A stretch of 64,000 nucleotides of DNA, from NCBI GenBank assembly GCA_017590115.1, contig JAGGNK010008781.1:3515676-3579675 (forward strand). The letters are read 5' to 3'. The translations under genes and the position numbers were made by a program. This stretch comes from Montifringilla adamsi. Lineage: Eukaryota > Chordata > Aves > Passeriformes > Passeridae. Shown piece by piece: positions 30,501-45,500 of the stretch; the first letter of the stretch is position 1, and each line of letters opens with the position of its first letter. The notes beneath the pieces are model-generated. The model was not told the DNA's origin and did not search any database. It was given only the letters and a program-made list of their open reading frames with translations.

Positions 30501-33500
30501 GCCACTAAGCCAAGACCCCTCTGAGAAGCTCTAAACACAACCCAGGCATTCACACCAGAGCAGAGCAGGAGTCTTGTTTCTGGCAGAAACCAGAGAAGGG
30601 GAGGACGTGCCAAGATGCCACAGCAATCATCAGCTCTGGCCATCCTCTCCTCATCCTCCCCCCAAAAAAAGCAGAGAAATCAAAAGCCTAAGAGAATCAA
30701 AAAGCTAAAAACTCAACATCAGTAAAACGATTCCTACAGAACTATTGATTTATTGGCTTAACTGACTGTCCCAGGGACCAAAGCGAAGATTTTATCAGAA
30801 TTCTGCAAGGGACTGGACACCTGTCAGATTAACATCCCTAATCACAGTTAGTCACCTTATCCCAAACTATTGTTAACCTGTAGGAGAAGCCAGAAGCCAG
30901 ACACCAAGTTCTTGGTCTGAAGAAAAAATTGTGCAGGCAAATTATTGATTGAACTGCCCATTCCTTGACAAAGGACACTAAATCCAGGAGATTTAGTAAA
31001 CATCAGAAAATCTGTGTCACACTGCTTTACACGGAGCTCTTGATTAATCTATCATGTGCTTCCCTTCCCCAAATCCTTTTTCTCAGGGAGCTGACCACAA
31101 GAGAGCAGTTAAGAGAAGTGGGTTTCTGATTCTGAAGCAAAGACTGTTGTTTCAGCTTGCCCAACAATCTTTGGGGATCTTCAGCACAAGCAGTTCATTT
31201 AGAACCACACACACACCACACACACAGAGGCTTCTTTCTGCAAGGATTGTCCTGCAGTCACTTTAACTCTCTCCTCTCTCCCTTGCACTGCCTTGCTACT
31301 CCCTGGAAATCCTGTCATGTCCTTTTCTGGATGTATTTGTATAAAATTTGTCTACGATGCAGAGCCTGAAACTGCCACCAAAAGCAGCAATTCAGCCTTT
31401 CTGCACTCACCTCCCACCTCCAACCTTTCTGTATGCCAGCTCTTCCTGGGATCAGGCACCTGACTGAGCAGGGAACTGATTTGACCAAGAAATAGCCTAA
31501 AAAGGGGGTAGGGGAGGCACATTTCAGCTGAATCGTGTCCCCAGCCTGGTCTGCTCCACGGCCAAGCAGTTCTGTGAGCAGAGTGGTGGGGCAGGGACAA
31601 GGATGGGAGCCAGGAACTGGGAAGAGAGCTCAATTTATTTCAGTAGCAGTGCCAGCTTAAGATGTCTTCATTAAACTACAGTTGCAGATGCACTAGGTGT
31701 TGGAAGCTGAGGTCCAAGTACACCTTGTCAAATTCTAAATAAAGGCAATGTACAGACAGAAACCTAAATAACAACAACAGGTAAGTCTGTGCTGAGAGGT
31801 GACAGATTGGCAATCACTTCAGCAGGCCCGACTGTCCTAACTTTTGTGGCATTAAGACATTTAGTCTTGAAGGTTGTTAAACTGTGTTTACCTGGGGGAC
31901 ATGGGCCATGTGTGGCGGATTGGTATATGCAGGTTGAACATGGGAGGGATGAATGGTGAAGACTGTTTGTTGTGCTGTAGGAAAATTGTTTTGTGGAGAC
32001 TGCGTGTTGGAGCCTGGCGTCATGGAAGGAGGGGTTGGAGCTAGACCTGCGTGGTAAATCGCCGACTGCTGCTGGGGGTTGGCCAGGTGCAGGGCCTGGG
32101 CAGCCTGGTGCTGGTGGTGCTGCAAGAAAACACAGAGATTATTTAGGTTAGGGCTGAGGAATTACACTGATCCTGTTAAGGAAAATGGGGTGGGAAACTG
32201 CTCTTAATTCTGAATCGGTAAATGGCGAATCTAAGATCACCTGTACTTGTGGGAAACTCTTTACAACCCCACCAGGCTCAGCTTGTGCTGGCAGAAAGAA
32301 CCCAGACTGCCAGGTAAAACCATGGAGAACCTGGAGCTGGGAGTGCCTCCCAGTTGCAGCCAGAGTTATTCCCAGGAGGGAATTAAGGAATGCAGCACTA
32401 TTCCAAGGACCACTTTGTTTTCAGCTCCTTTGACAAAATCCAATCAAACACTCCTCAGCATTCATCTGCTATTTCCACTTCACCCATATGAAAGCACTGA
32501 CACAATTATGATCCTTCCTTAATCCTTAAACTGAAACATCCCCCACCCCCTGTGAACAGGGAGAAATGAGTGGTTGGACTCTGCTCCATCCTACCCTTTT
32601 TCCTCTCAGAGAAATCAATACATCAACATCAAGCACTTGTCAGCTGCAATCCCTTGAACACAATTTGCAGCCACTCAGGCCCTGGGTTGTGTTACCTGCA
32701 CGGGGCTTGGAGCAGGGTGGCTTCCAGCATGTTGGCTTTGCTGCTGGCCAGTTGGGGTGGCAGAAGGCTGAGGATGAGGAGGATGCGGGTGCAGGGTAGC
32801 ATTAGGGTGGGCATACTGCTGAGCAAGTGAGCCAGTGGAAACTAGGATGAAAAAAAGGAATATTTAATACCAGGTACAGGATGTGCACCTCTATCAAGTC
32901 ACCATCTGCATTTGAAGATTTCACTACAACTGAGTCTGTAAATATATTCCCTCCCCCTTCTAAAATATATATATATATATTTATTTATTTATCTTGCAAA
33001 TAGCTGATGATCTTACCTTGCTTTTGTGTAGTTTGGTTTGGCAGGAAAGTCTATAAACAACCATAATTAGACAGCTCATCTTCCCTAATTTGACAATGTA
33101 ACAGATACTACATAGAGAAAAGCAGTATTTCATCTTTTGTTTTGTCAAACAGACCAGTTTCAAAGATCAAATTTATAATTTTCATACAATTTAGGATTTC
33201 CTGAGATATACTTTTCAAAGGTGTTACGAGCCATTTTTATTTCCACCATCCAAAAAAAATTCTTTGGCCTTATACCTGGCTAACCTCACCATGCTACTCT
33301 TCTGGAAATTGCTCACAGAACAGTCAGAGGGAAGCACAAACTCTGCCTGTGCACTCCAGAGTCAACAAACACATCACAGCTGACAAAACTGAGGCTGCTC
33401 GAGCATCAAATTTTTGCTGAAGCCACTTTCTTGTGCTAAAATAACCCATTTTGCCTCTGCCCTCGAGGCCAATCTGTTCTGGATCACCACCATCCTGTGA

Positions 33501-36500
33501 GTTCCCCAACGCTGCCACGGAATTCTTCAGTCCTTGAATCAGAAGCAAATAAGGTACAAAATTCCCAAAAAGGAAGAAACTGAACAACAGAAAACTTTTA
33601 CCCCAGTGAAGCCACATCTGTTGCTACAGCTGTGCCAGTCTCCAACAACAAACACCCAGTTCCTTCTTGGATCCTGCTCTGTCCTGCTTCAAATGGGCCA
33701 CACTAAATCCTATTTTTTTTTTTTAAACTTTTGAGGGAATCTAAGCAAGTATGAAAAGCCATAATGACAACAAGCCTTCCTTTCAACACAAAGCATGCAA
33801 TGCAAAAGCAGGACCCTAAAAATGAGGATGCTTCCCCTATTTCTTTTAGGTCTTGTGCAACAACCAGACCATGTCTGCAGCTACTTCTGTGTGTGACAAC
33901 ACGTGTTAAGCCCTCTGATGTCACAGCCTAAAAGACCAAGGAGAGTTTTGCTGACAAAGTGCTAAAAAAGCAAACAGCCAAAGAAAACTATCAGCCTGCT
34001 CCTCAATATTTCCTTCAACTGTTCCTTATTTGTTTTGGTGCCTTTTGGTGGTTCTGAAATTAATTACTGATGAGTATCTACCAGGTTATATCTATTTTTT
34101 AATGGGGTTGGTATTATATAAGAACTTGATGGCCACTGCAGTTTTCCTCCAGACTGGTTTGCTCTAAACCTTACAAATCCAAGTTCTGACACTTTCCAAC
34201 TCACCAGAATACAGAGAGCCAGGATATTTTTGCCTAATTGAGGTTTTTTCCCCTGTGCAGGTTCCTCCTTTAGAAAATAACTGCCTGCCACATTTAACTT
34301 AATCCCTGGCAAGCTCCATTAAATCTTCACTGAGCAAATGGCCTGGCAGTGATGAGCAGTTTCAGGCTATTAATGCAGATGAACTAAATTCCTGCAGCCT
34401 GGAGTTGATCCTAATGTTCTTATCCACATGTGCAAGCACAGCTGTACACTCTGAGACCTCCTGATTGAGAGGGGTTTCAAAAACACCTCAATATTTTCTA
34501 AGCACACTGTCAAAACCAGCAGGATTTTCTGCCACAGCATTTTGTTATGCTTTAAATCCAAGTATTTTTGATTTATTTTGTATCACTACTAAAATGTATT
34601 TTGCAGCAGCATCCCTGCCATGCTCCCACTTGACTTTCAGACATCTCTCCTCTGACAACACCAAAATTATCAATGGCAACACTGATCATTTTTACAGTAC
34701 CAGGTTTATGGCTTTCTACAGGAGGACAATTTCTCAACCTCATTATTATACACACTCTGAAGAAGGCCAGAAATGATTACCTTTGTCAAAGTAATAGAAA
34801 TAAATGGAAGGAGGGATGACTTGCTTGCCAAAGGGCACCTTACACCAGCAATCCTCCCAGTGCCTCAGCTGGCAAGCCTGACTACAAATGAACTGCACCT
34901 CCACTCAAGAGGCTTTAAAATGTATATAAAATTTAATTCCAAGTTGTAAGATACTCAAGGCTCCCCACATCACTTGTTAAGAGCCCCCAAAATAATGTGG
35001 GACTCCATTAAACCATTTGTGCAATTAATCTTTTGGTTCTTTATGGCCAAGAGAATAATAAACTCAGTCGTTCTGAAGCAAATATTTCTACAATAAAACT
35101 TAACAATAAGGAATTTCTCTCTTAAGATATTAGTTAAAGCAAGGAATAGCACCCTAAAGAATAGAAATAAACCGGGGAAGGATCAGGTTTTTGTCTTAGT
35201 GACAGCTCTTCCAAAACCACCTAATATTTTATCCATAGCTTTGGATTTGAAGCACTGGACTTTTGTATAATGAAAATATTTAATTTTCAGTTTCTCCTCT
35301 CCTTCATTTAGTCTTTAGCAGGTCACCCTAATGACCAAATTTGTAAAGCTTAAAACCACTTCAGATGCTGCTGCAAATTATGTTTTAATAGTAATATTAA
35401 AAGTGCCTTTCAAAAAAATGTTATCTGGGCACTTCTCTAAATCCTGGCCAGTCCCTGCACACAAACCAAGAACGACTCAGCAGGTCTGAAATGCATTCCC
35501 AGCTCAAAACCAGGGCTCAGACTCCAACTCCAGCAGTGCAAATGGTTTTTCATGTTTAGTTAGTGCAAGTAATTCCTGCCAAGCCAATGAAATCTCTGAG
35601 ACCAGCAGCGCTGTCAAAGGAGTCTTGTAAAAGCCATGAAAAATTCACCTGCTCAGCCAGAACTAAAGCACTTTCCCTGGGATTTTTAAAAGGAATTTTT
35701 GCCTGGTGATCAAAACAGCTCACTACACAAATTAACAGCAAATAAGACAAGACAGGAGGTGAAAAAAAAAAAAAAAGACCCATTATCCAACATTTTCTCC
35801 CAATTGTCCAAATGGCCACCTATTATCTGAGAATGTGCCAGGAAAGCTCTAGGAAAGGACACACCTTGCTGCAAGTCACCTCAGCTCACTCCAGCACAAA
35901 TACACTGAGTTTCTCACCCTTTATGCCTTAAATTCCTCTGCCTTGGCTTCCCTGCTTCACTTCTGCATCTTTCTACTCAAACTGGGTCTAATGTGAGATA
36001 CTTCACTGCACTGACCTGGCAGGGACACAGGGGAGGGGAGAGACTCAGTCACGGGATGGGAGAAAAACATCACAGGGATTGAATTACTGAACTCAACTCT
36101 ACAGAACTGCACCCCGTTTCTGAGAGCAAACAAGAAGTAGTCAGCCACAGAACCCACAGAAGAAGCTGAAATCAGAAGAGGTCAGAGCAGCAGAAATCAA
36201 GCAGAACTCCCAGCTACAAGGGAATATGTGAAACCACATCGTGTCATTTTGTAATTTTGTTTTTTCCCTGGAATTTCAATGGTGCCAATGTTGGTCAGCG
36301 TTGGCCACGGTCCAAAGATGCAATGAAGAGCCTATTTTCAAGAACTGACCAGTGAACAAACTTCAAACCTATTGCCAGAGCCAGTAAGATGGTGAGGATA
36401 ACTACATTTAAAAGACCTGAATGGTAGGAAGCAAAGAAATAGCAAATGTTTCTTTCTTTCATCATACAAACATTTCAAGAAGTCATTTTACACAGGTAGA

Positions 36501-39500
36501 GTGGACTTGACTTCAAAGATAATCCAAGAAAGGAACGAGGTTATTGAAGTGATTTCAGTGCACCAAACCAAGAGGCATGAACACAGCACAGGTCAGCATC
36601 CTACAGCCCCCACCCAGGCAGAACCAGTGTGGCACAAGAAACACAGGAAATCTGCTCCAGAGCAGATTTTTGGAGAACAAGTGGTTTTTCTCACATCCCT
36701 CTTGCATGAGCTAATGAAAAAAAAGGAAAAAAAAAAACCAAACCAGGAGAGTGCCTGGCATGAGCTGCACAGACTTACAGACAGACACAGCAACAAGTGC
36801 CAGGGCAGGACAGGAGCAAGAACAGAAACAGCCTGAAACTGCAACTCCTCCTTTCCCATGTCCTGGGTGAGAGTTCATCCTGCAAGCACCCCCCTCAAAC
36901 CTCAGCTTCCTCAAAGCAGCTGCTCAACACCAGCAGACAAGGCAGGATTTTGCAGTTCTCGGCCTTTCCTGGATGAGCTGGATCAGGCTGCTGTGTCCAG
37001 AGAGCACCAGCTCCTCTCCCAGTGCCTCCAGTGATGCTGGTGACCAGCACAGCCCCACCTGAGCCAGGGAATGGAACTGAGAAAGCTCCAAGGAGTCCTC
37101 ATCTCATCCCTGTCATACAATGATGACCACAAGCTGTTCCCAGTGCTCCTTCAGTGGCAGCTCTACAGAAAACTTCCTCCACCTCAGCTGCAGCTCGAGT
37201 TATTTTCCTCCCAGGGGCTCAAAATTTGAGCCATGGCTTTTAAAAGGGATGAGGCCCACATTTTTTCTCTTTTTAGGAAGCTGGTAATTCATCAGGTGTA
37301 AAAATCCTGTTTGGCTCATGAAAGGGAGCAAGGCAGCTAGGCTACAGAATCACAGAGGCTACAGAATCACAGAGTGGTGTGGGTGGGAAGGGACCTTCAC
37401 GATCATCCAGTTCCACCCCCTGCCATGGGCAGGGACATTTTCAACTAGCCCAGGTTGCTCCAAAGCCCATCCAACCTGGCTTTGGACATTCCAGGATGGA
37501 GCAGCCACAGCTTCTCTGGGCACCCCGTGCCAGGGCCTCACCACCCTTGCAGGGAAGGATTTCTTAGAGCCCATTTCCAGCTGCAGATGAAAAGACTGGG
37601 TAGTGAAGTCAGAGATTATTTCATATTCAAAATAAATTTTTGAAGAATTGACAACTCAGCTTTCTGTGATTATATAAATCTGTTCCAAAGCTCCATTCCC
37701 TGCCCACTGAGAGGAACCTTCCTGCGTTTTCCACATCCTGGTTTGGTGCAAGGAAACTTGTTCCCTCAACACGCCCCATTCCTTTAACATGTGGTTTTTT
37801 AGAAAGTGCTTTTCTGTACAATCAAAATTAGTACAAAAAACCCAACTCACTGGCAAAGTAGAAAGAAGGGCCTGTCTCCTTGCTGTATGGTATTTTGGGG
37901 CATGCTGAATTTGGGAAATAGAAAGGTAAATTAGCCTCTTGCCACGTGCATACTTCCCATCTTTTGGAAAGGTCAGTGTCAGTTTTAATTTTTTAAAATT
38001 ATTTTTTGAAGACTCTAGAACCATGCAGATATTTTTATTCACTTAGCTGCTATTAGAGCTAGATATTTCATTTTACAAATTAGTGGAGATGAAACACAAG
38101 TCTTGAGTAAGCCTTCCTTCTTAACTCTGACACTGAGGTCTGCAGTTCTTCATTAACACAAAAAGAAATTTTATGTCAATTCATGGTCTATTACTGTCCA
38201 CTGTAACAAGAAGGTTAAAATGCAATTACACTAGAGCAGAAACTGGCCCTTGCTTTTTCAGTTATAGCACTGCCATTCTGAACAGTTCCAAGACAACTTT
38301 GGTGACTGCTTCACTCTTAGTCCCTGGAGAATCCTCTGAAGTTTATATTATATCCACCATTGTACTATCAAGGGAATAGAATTTACTCTACTGCTGAGAC
38401 AGAAACCAGATAAAGTTAGAGACAACACCAGACCAGTAAAACATATGCAGAAGGGGAAAAGGGAAGGGAGAACAGGGACAGGAATGAGAGCACAAAAAAC
38501 AGGAAATGCATCTGTGTAAAACCAAGCTCTGGTTTTACACAAGTTCTTAAACACAAAAGTTAAGTTTTTCAGAGGACTCCAATTATCTGGAAACAATTCA
38601 GCCACATGGAAAACTAACACAAGTTCATTGTCACAGGAATGGACAGATCCACCCTCTACTTGGTAACCAAATTTTCTACCAGCAGCAGAAGCCTGGGCTT
38701 TGTGTGACACAGGAGCCAAACTGGGACGGTGGCCAGCAAACTCCAGCAGCCCAAGGACAGGGACTGGGAGGCCACCCCGAGCCAGCAGCTGCCAGACAGA
38801 CACAGAACCTCCTGAACCCAAGGTGCAGCTGAGCAGGGCAAGGATGACACCTCCAGGTCGGCTGGGTGGCAGGTAAAGGTGTCACATTTCAAACTCTCCT
38901 GGACATGGTGGCTCCGCAGCTGAAGTGTCACAGACGTTGTTATCGTCTGGCTGGGAAGAAAGTTGTTTGGACTTTGTCCTTCCCCATTTTTAGGGGAAAA
39001 CCCCAGTGATCTGAACACTCCTCTGTCCTGTCTTTAGCTGGGGTTACTGGGACCAGGCAGCTCTGCTTCTCTCTTTTGGCAGCAGCGGGGTTGTGACACT
39101 GTGAACTGGCAAGGAAATCCCAGAAGTGCAGGAATATCCCATTAAACAGCATTAGACAAAAGTACTTTTCTTTAAAATGGAAGGGTGCTTATCACCAAGT
39201 GTAGGTCACTGTATGTAATTTGGATTCAGCTATCTCTTCACAAGACAGGAAGGAAAACAACCCCAAAATTCTGGAAGGTTGTCTTAAATCGACAGGAATT
39301 GCTCTTGGCTGCCAGGCTGTTACTATGTGCCACAGACTTTCAACTCATCCCAAAAACCATTAGTGAAGGTGGAGTTTCAGATCTTACCAGAAAACACTTC
39401 ACACCTTAGGAATACTTGATAAGCAGTTTCCCCCCAACCCCCAGGTCTCAGCACAGTAGTTCTTGCAGACATCTTCTCTCTACCACATATGCAGGAGAAA

Positions 39501-42500
39501 AACTGAGTGAATTTTGCAGGAATAACTCAAAGCAAGCACCAGTACCTTGAAGGGTAAAAGGGCAGCGTGGCCCACTGAATCCTGATATCAGTGCTAAAAC
39601 TAAGTAATCATGTATCTTTTAAAAATCAGATAGCAATTTTTAAGAGCCAAAAGGGAAATTGTTTGAGCAAAATCAAAAGCAGCAGCGGTGGTTGTTTCTC
39701 AGGAAGTTGTTATTCTGTACTTTCAAATTATCTTTTAAGAGAGGACCAGAATCAAAGTGCACAGGTATATTTAGTTCAAATGTGGGTAAACTTAAAGATT
39801 CTCAAAAGACAGCACATAAGTTATGGATATTTTCTTATAGTCACTCAGTCAGATATGAACAATTCCAACATGATGTTCTTTAGCTCCATAAGCAGCTCAG
39901 ATTGGTCACCTCTGGCATTCCTGCCTTTTCCCACACATGGATAAATGGAAGCTGAAGTGGACACGTTACAGCTGGACACACTTTGAGGAAGCACAGTCTA
40001 TCTGGGCCAGGTCTTCAGGCACTCAGCACATGCAAGACTTGCAAAAATGTGAACTGGGAGGCTGCAGCAGAACATCAGGAGTCATTCCACGTGTCAGTGT
40101 CACCTTGGAAGGTGAAGGGTACATTTGAGACAGTTCATGTTCGCTAAACACGTCTGCACAGGGCAAGAACACACCCTTAAAAAAGGTCTATCACATGGAG
40201 TTCATGATCCTCTTGGGTTCAGTGGTTTCAGTAACAAAAATTTCAAGCACTCCATCATTTACTGGAAGGTGGGAGAATATTTAGAAGAGTCACCAAGTAG
40301 CTACTTGAAAGAACACAGGAGGACAGGCCATTTCTGTAAAATTAGGTGCTCTTGGGAAAGTAATATTTAATTACATGGCAGGAAATACCAAAGAATTCTC
40401 AAGTTTGACCCAACTTAGTTGTTTGCACTGGCAGGTAGTCACATATCTACAACAGACAAGCTGCAAAACCAACACAAAATGAGATCTAACAGTTGTAAGT
40501 TAGAATATCAGTGAAAAAAAACTATACAGACATCTGATCAAAGCCAAGCAAGGCAACGGGCTTGTACTTCAACACTGCAGAACCCACTGATTACAGAAGA
40601 TAAGGATGGTGCACAATGGGAAATTGCTAGAAAGTCACATGCAACCATTCTGAATCAAATCTCAGATTATCTCATGTTTGGTTTTATTTTAATTAGAATT
40701 TGAGAGGAGGGTTTTCAGCAATAAAGGTCTGAAAGCCTTTGATCATTCGCTTTATGGGAATTCTATTTAATCTAATGAAAAAGCAAACAGAAGATCTGTT
40801 TACATGGACACCTCAAGGACAAGAGTTGAAAAGATCAAAGTAATACAATTAGCAAGGACCTGTGAGAGAAAGATTAATCTCTACAAGTAACTTCCATTTC
40901 AGCTTCAGCACAAACGAGCTCAAATGTTCTTCCTCTGAGTGTCAAAATAAGTTATTTTTGTTTCTTAACTCTGTTACCACACCACTGCAGAGATCTGACA
41001 AGATGTTTTCAGACGGGTAAGACACCTCTTAAAATCAGAATTAATTTCCCACTAAACTCCAGATTCTCTGTAAGTTTTCATGACATGTCATGGACTTCCA
41101 TGAAGTAGCAGTGTAAAACTAAGCACCCAGAAACATACAAAGATGTCTAAAGGTACAGAAAATCTTTTATTAGAATCTAAGTCAATAATATACGTGACCC
41201 AATGAAACTTTTCCTCAGATGCTATAACAAGTATTGAAATGCCATGTTTTCAAGAGACCATCTGCTGTTTTGACATTTTATGACAATTTCCAAGCCTTAA
41301 ACAACCTTGACTCTACCTCTTTCAATAGCATGTTTTGCAGTGAGCTCTTTTTCCTCCAAACTGGGCCTTGATTTATCATACATTTATAATGCTTTAGAAA
41401 GTTCTTGCACATTTTACTTTTGTCACAAGGTAACCCACATTTTCAGCACTTCACTCTAAGTGAAAAATGCCCATCTGATAATGCTAGAGACTAATTGTCC
41501 AAGTGAGAGCAATACATGAGTTGTTGCATTTACTTATTCTTGACTTACCAAATGAGAAAGGTAAGCAACACATGGTTTATTTTGCTTAAACAGCAGTGTT
41601 CATACTGTTAATAATGCCAGTAGTATCATAAAGACAGCATTTCACTAGTTGCCAGAACTAAAGTCAAGTTTGAAACTGAGGTCATAACCTTGCAATAAAA
41701 CAAGTACTAATTATAATCAAGGAACAAACAAGGGATGATGTATCAAGAGCATCAAGAGAACTTCAACAAACTTCTTTCAGCAGATATTCTTTAGCAGCTC
41801 CCAGGTTGGAATCTCATCTTGGTCACTGGCATCCTACCGAAATCAGCACACTTGAGTTTTCATTTGAACCAGCTGGCTTAGTTTTCAATGCTCTGCTCAT
41901 CATCATCATCTTATGAAATATAAACCACATCTACTGAGATACCCACGTTGGAAGGCTGAGATTAAATACATCCCCTGCACAAGGTAAGGACTTAAAAAGT
42001 TACATATAACACAAAACGTTTCCTACCATACATAGCATGTGTCTGTTCATGCGCACCGTACTGTGTTGCAGAGGAAGATACTAAACCCGGCTGTGCGTGT
42101 GCTGGTGGGGCCATCATCCTAGCGTTGCCCTGTATTACAGGGCTATAAACATGAGGATGCTGCAGGCAGAACACAGGAAAAACCACACAGTTAATTGGGT
42201 TAACAATTAACTCCAAAGAAACTTTTGTCATCTAAACAGTCGGGATTGAAAGGGCGGGCACTCGGCCTTGCTCAAACGCAGAGCGAGCTGAGGATTTCAC
42301 ACCGTTGTGATTGTCCCAATTGTTTCCAAAATTTAAGGGCTAGAAAGTGACAGCAAACATTGGCATGCCCAATTTTTGCCACTCTATTAATGCACTAAGC
42401 TTATACAGTTATCCAATTACACATGTAGATTTAACAGCCTTTGAAGTAAGAGCAGTTCACCAAGCAAGTTATTTTTAAAACACTTAACCAGGAGATGTGC

Positions 42501-45500
42501 TGGCCATGACCTAAAGAAACTCTTCAAAGAGCTAAAAAACCATATCAATAATAAATGCCAACTTCCAAACTGACCTTAAAAGTCGTTAGGACATTAAAAT
42601 TCATTAGGACCTTAAAATTTGTTACGGGCTTTGAAGCACATTCCAAGATCACCACGTGTGCTCCAGAACACAGAAACTCTTCAGGGTGACTCAGGACTGG
42701 ACACAAGGGGGTTATTTATCTCTGAACCACTTCATTATTTGTGCTTGGATTGATCAGGAGCATGGAAAAGATTCTTACCTGAGACTGGTAGTGTGGCACA
42801 TGCTGCACAAGAGGCTGATTAGGAAACTGTTGGGGGCTATATGCAACATATTGTGTAGAGTAAGCAGGTGGAGTAGCTACAATTGGAGGGCCTGCTGCTG
42901 AGGCAGGATGCATCATGGTGCTCTGGTGGTGTTGGTCTTGCCGCTGCTGGGGCATATTTGGTACTGGAAAACAAAGATTGTCTCATGTTAGAAAGACAGA
43001 GAAAAAAATTTGGAGCTTTCTGAAAGGTTCTACGTTATAATAATGTTACTGGGACCATGTGGAACACCCTCACCCCACACCTTTAGCCATGGGTTAGAGC
43101 TCTGTCAAAAAGGAACAAGGTGAAGAAGAGTTTCTCCAGGAAACACTTGATTTTCATGAGTGACTTTGAGCTGGACACACACAGCCCCAAACCCAGCCCT
43201 GCCTTTTCATGAAGGAAGAAAGGGGGAGGGAGAGAAAGACTGACCAGAATCAGAAGGGAAGAGAAAGGTTATATCAGGATACCTACATTAACCAATTAAT
43301 CCTGCCCCCTTTAAAAGGCTTTTTCACCCTCTATGGGAACAACTCAGCCACTGTTCCATCAGCTGGAAATCTGAGTCTATGTTAAAGTGACTCGTGCTTA
43401 TGGCTGAGGAGAGCAAAATAAAGGTCTCCACTCAGCCACAACTCGAGATTTTTACATCTTTTGAGCTCTGTGCTACCCCTCAGGGCAGCAGAAAGCAAAT
43501 TTTAGGTCACAGACAACACTGACCTATAAGGAATAGGAATAATTAAGAGGGAAGAAAGATGAAAAGAGCAGAGCAGTGTGGGATCACCTGAGCTCTCCTG
43601 GGAAGGTGACCACTCAACTCACTTGGAACAAACTAATTCAGCCTATAAGGCATGGGCATGGGAGCTCCAGGAGGGCTCCAGGAGGGCTCCAGCTTCCTGC
43701 AGTCAGGCTGCAGCTACTAACTGAGCTACCTCAAGCTCCTCTAAACTCCACTGCAGGGGCACTCTCTTAGGGAGAGGAGAGAGAAATGTTGCAAACATCC
43801 ATAAATTCACTCAATGATTTTATTTACACTGCAGATCAACAACAGAAAGGAGTAAATAAAGGAGGCAACTTGAACAGTGTAAGGGCACAGAGCTGTAAAC
43901 CAGGCAGCTCCCACAGGGCTGTGCTGCACACAGATGGATGTGCAGGAAATACTGGAACTTAAAAAGGGATTCAGAATTGGAGCTGCCTCACCCAGCAAAG
44001 CAGCACTCAGCAATGTATTTCTGATTAAAACAGTGTTACTAACCAGAAGATTTCAGGGGTGAGGCCACAGTGAAGTTACTGTGTTTTAACACAGAAATAC
44101 ATTGCAGAGTTTTGTCTCCCCTAGGTTGATAAAGGCCACTTGTTTGTTTCTAAACAGCAGGAAACAATTTCCTCCTGCAGTGACTGGAGCTGCAGTGCTG
44201 GTCCTGTCCTGCAGCACTGGCTGCCACTGCAGGAGCATTCACTGGGCACAGTTACAGCATTCCCTGGAACAGGAGCACAAGAACAAGAGCAGCACTTTCT
44301 GCTCCCTCACTGCCCTGCCCAGCACAGGGAACATCTCACCACCCATCATGACCCCACAGCCATGGGTGTCACTTAAACACGTGGCATTGTCATTGTTAGT
44401 CCAGCTGTTCAGTCACTGGGGCAGCAGGAATGAACAAGAACGAACTGGAACCAGCTCTTTCCAGAAAAGCAGCAGAGCAAACTCTTCCTGGAGAAATAGT
44501 GATTCTGCATGCTGTTAAAAACCCCTCTATAAAGCACCAATGGGGGCACTGCTGCAAACCAGTAGAGAAGTTCCCTTTAAACAAACCTGTAATATTTATG
44601 TAACACAGGAGATGATCAGCTCCAAGTAACAGAGACGTTTTCCTGTTTGTCAAATCAGATTCCAAACCAAGCAACCCCCCATTACTCAAACCTGGCATGT
44701 TTTAGCTGAATTAGTTTATCTAAAAATCCATTAGTATTTCCACTTACTTCCCTTTAATAAAAATAGCATTTAAAATATCGATTGAAACCAAATTGCCACG
44801 GATTAGAAAACACACAAACATTTGTCATTTAGCCATGCTGCATGCAGACTGAGAACCAAACAGGCAGTATTATTCTCACCTTTACCTGCTCTATATGTCT
44901 TGGCTTGGTTCACTGGCATGGGCGTCATGGGGATAGGATACAAAGGCTGAAACAGAAGAAGTTGAAGGTATGATATTCCTTTAAAAACTCAGTGTGTGCT
45001 GGGGTGGGGGCCCCACTCAGCTTTGATGTGTTTCCCTCTGTTCTGCTACAGGGTTTAGTGAACTCTGCCTAACCTATGAGATTTTCTTGGATCAGTGTCA
45101 TTAAGTCTGCACGGACACACAACTAAGACCAGATGGTTGGCAACAACCAGCCCAGGAATGCTACTGCTGCTACTGCAGGCACTGGGCTCAACCTGACAGC
45201 CCCGCAGCAGCTTTTTGGTATAAAGCTGAGCCAGGAAAGGGTTAGGTTGAAATATCAGGGGCAGGTTCTTCCCCCAGAGGGTGCTGGGGCACTGAACAGG
45301 CTCCCCAGGGAATGGGAACAGCCCCAAGGATGCCAGAGCTCCAGGAGAGGTTGGAAAATGCTCTCAGGGACAGGGTGGATTGTTGGGGTGTCTGTGCAGG
45401 GCCAGGAGTTGGGCTGAAGATCCTTGTGGGTCCCCTCCACCTCTGGATATTCCATGATTCTATGATAATGGAGCTAGATTTGAAATCCCAGTGATCCCTA

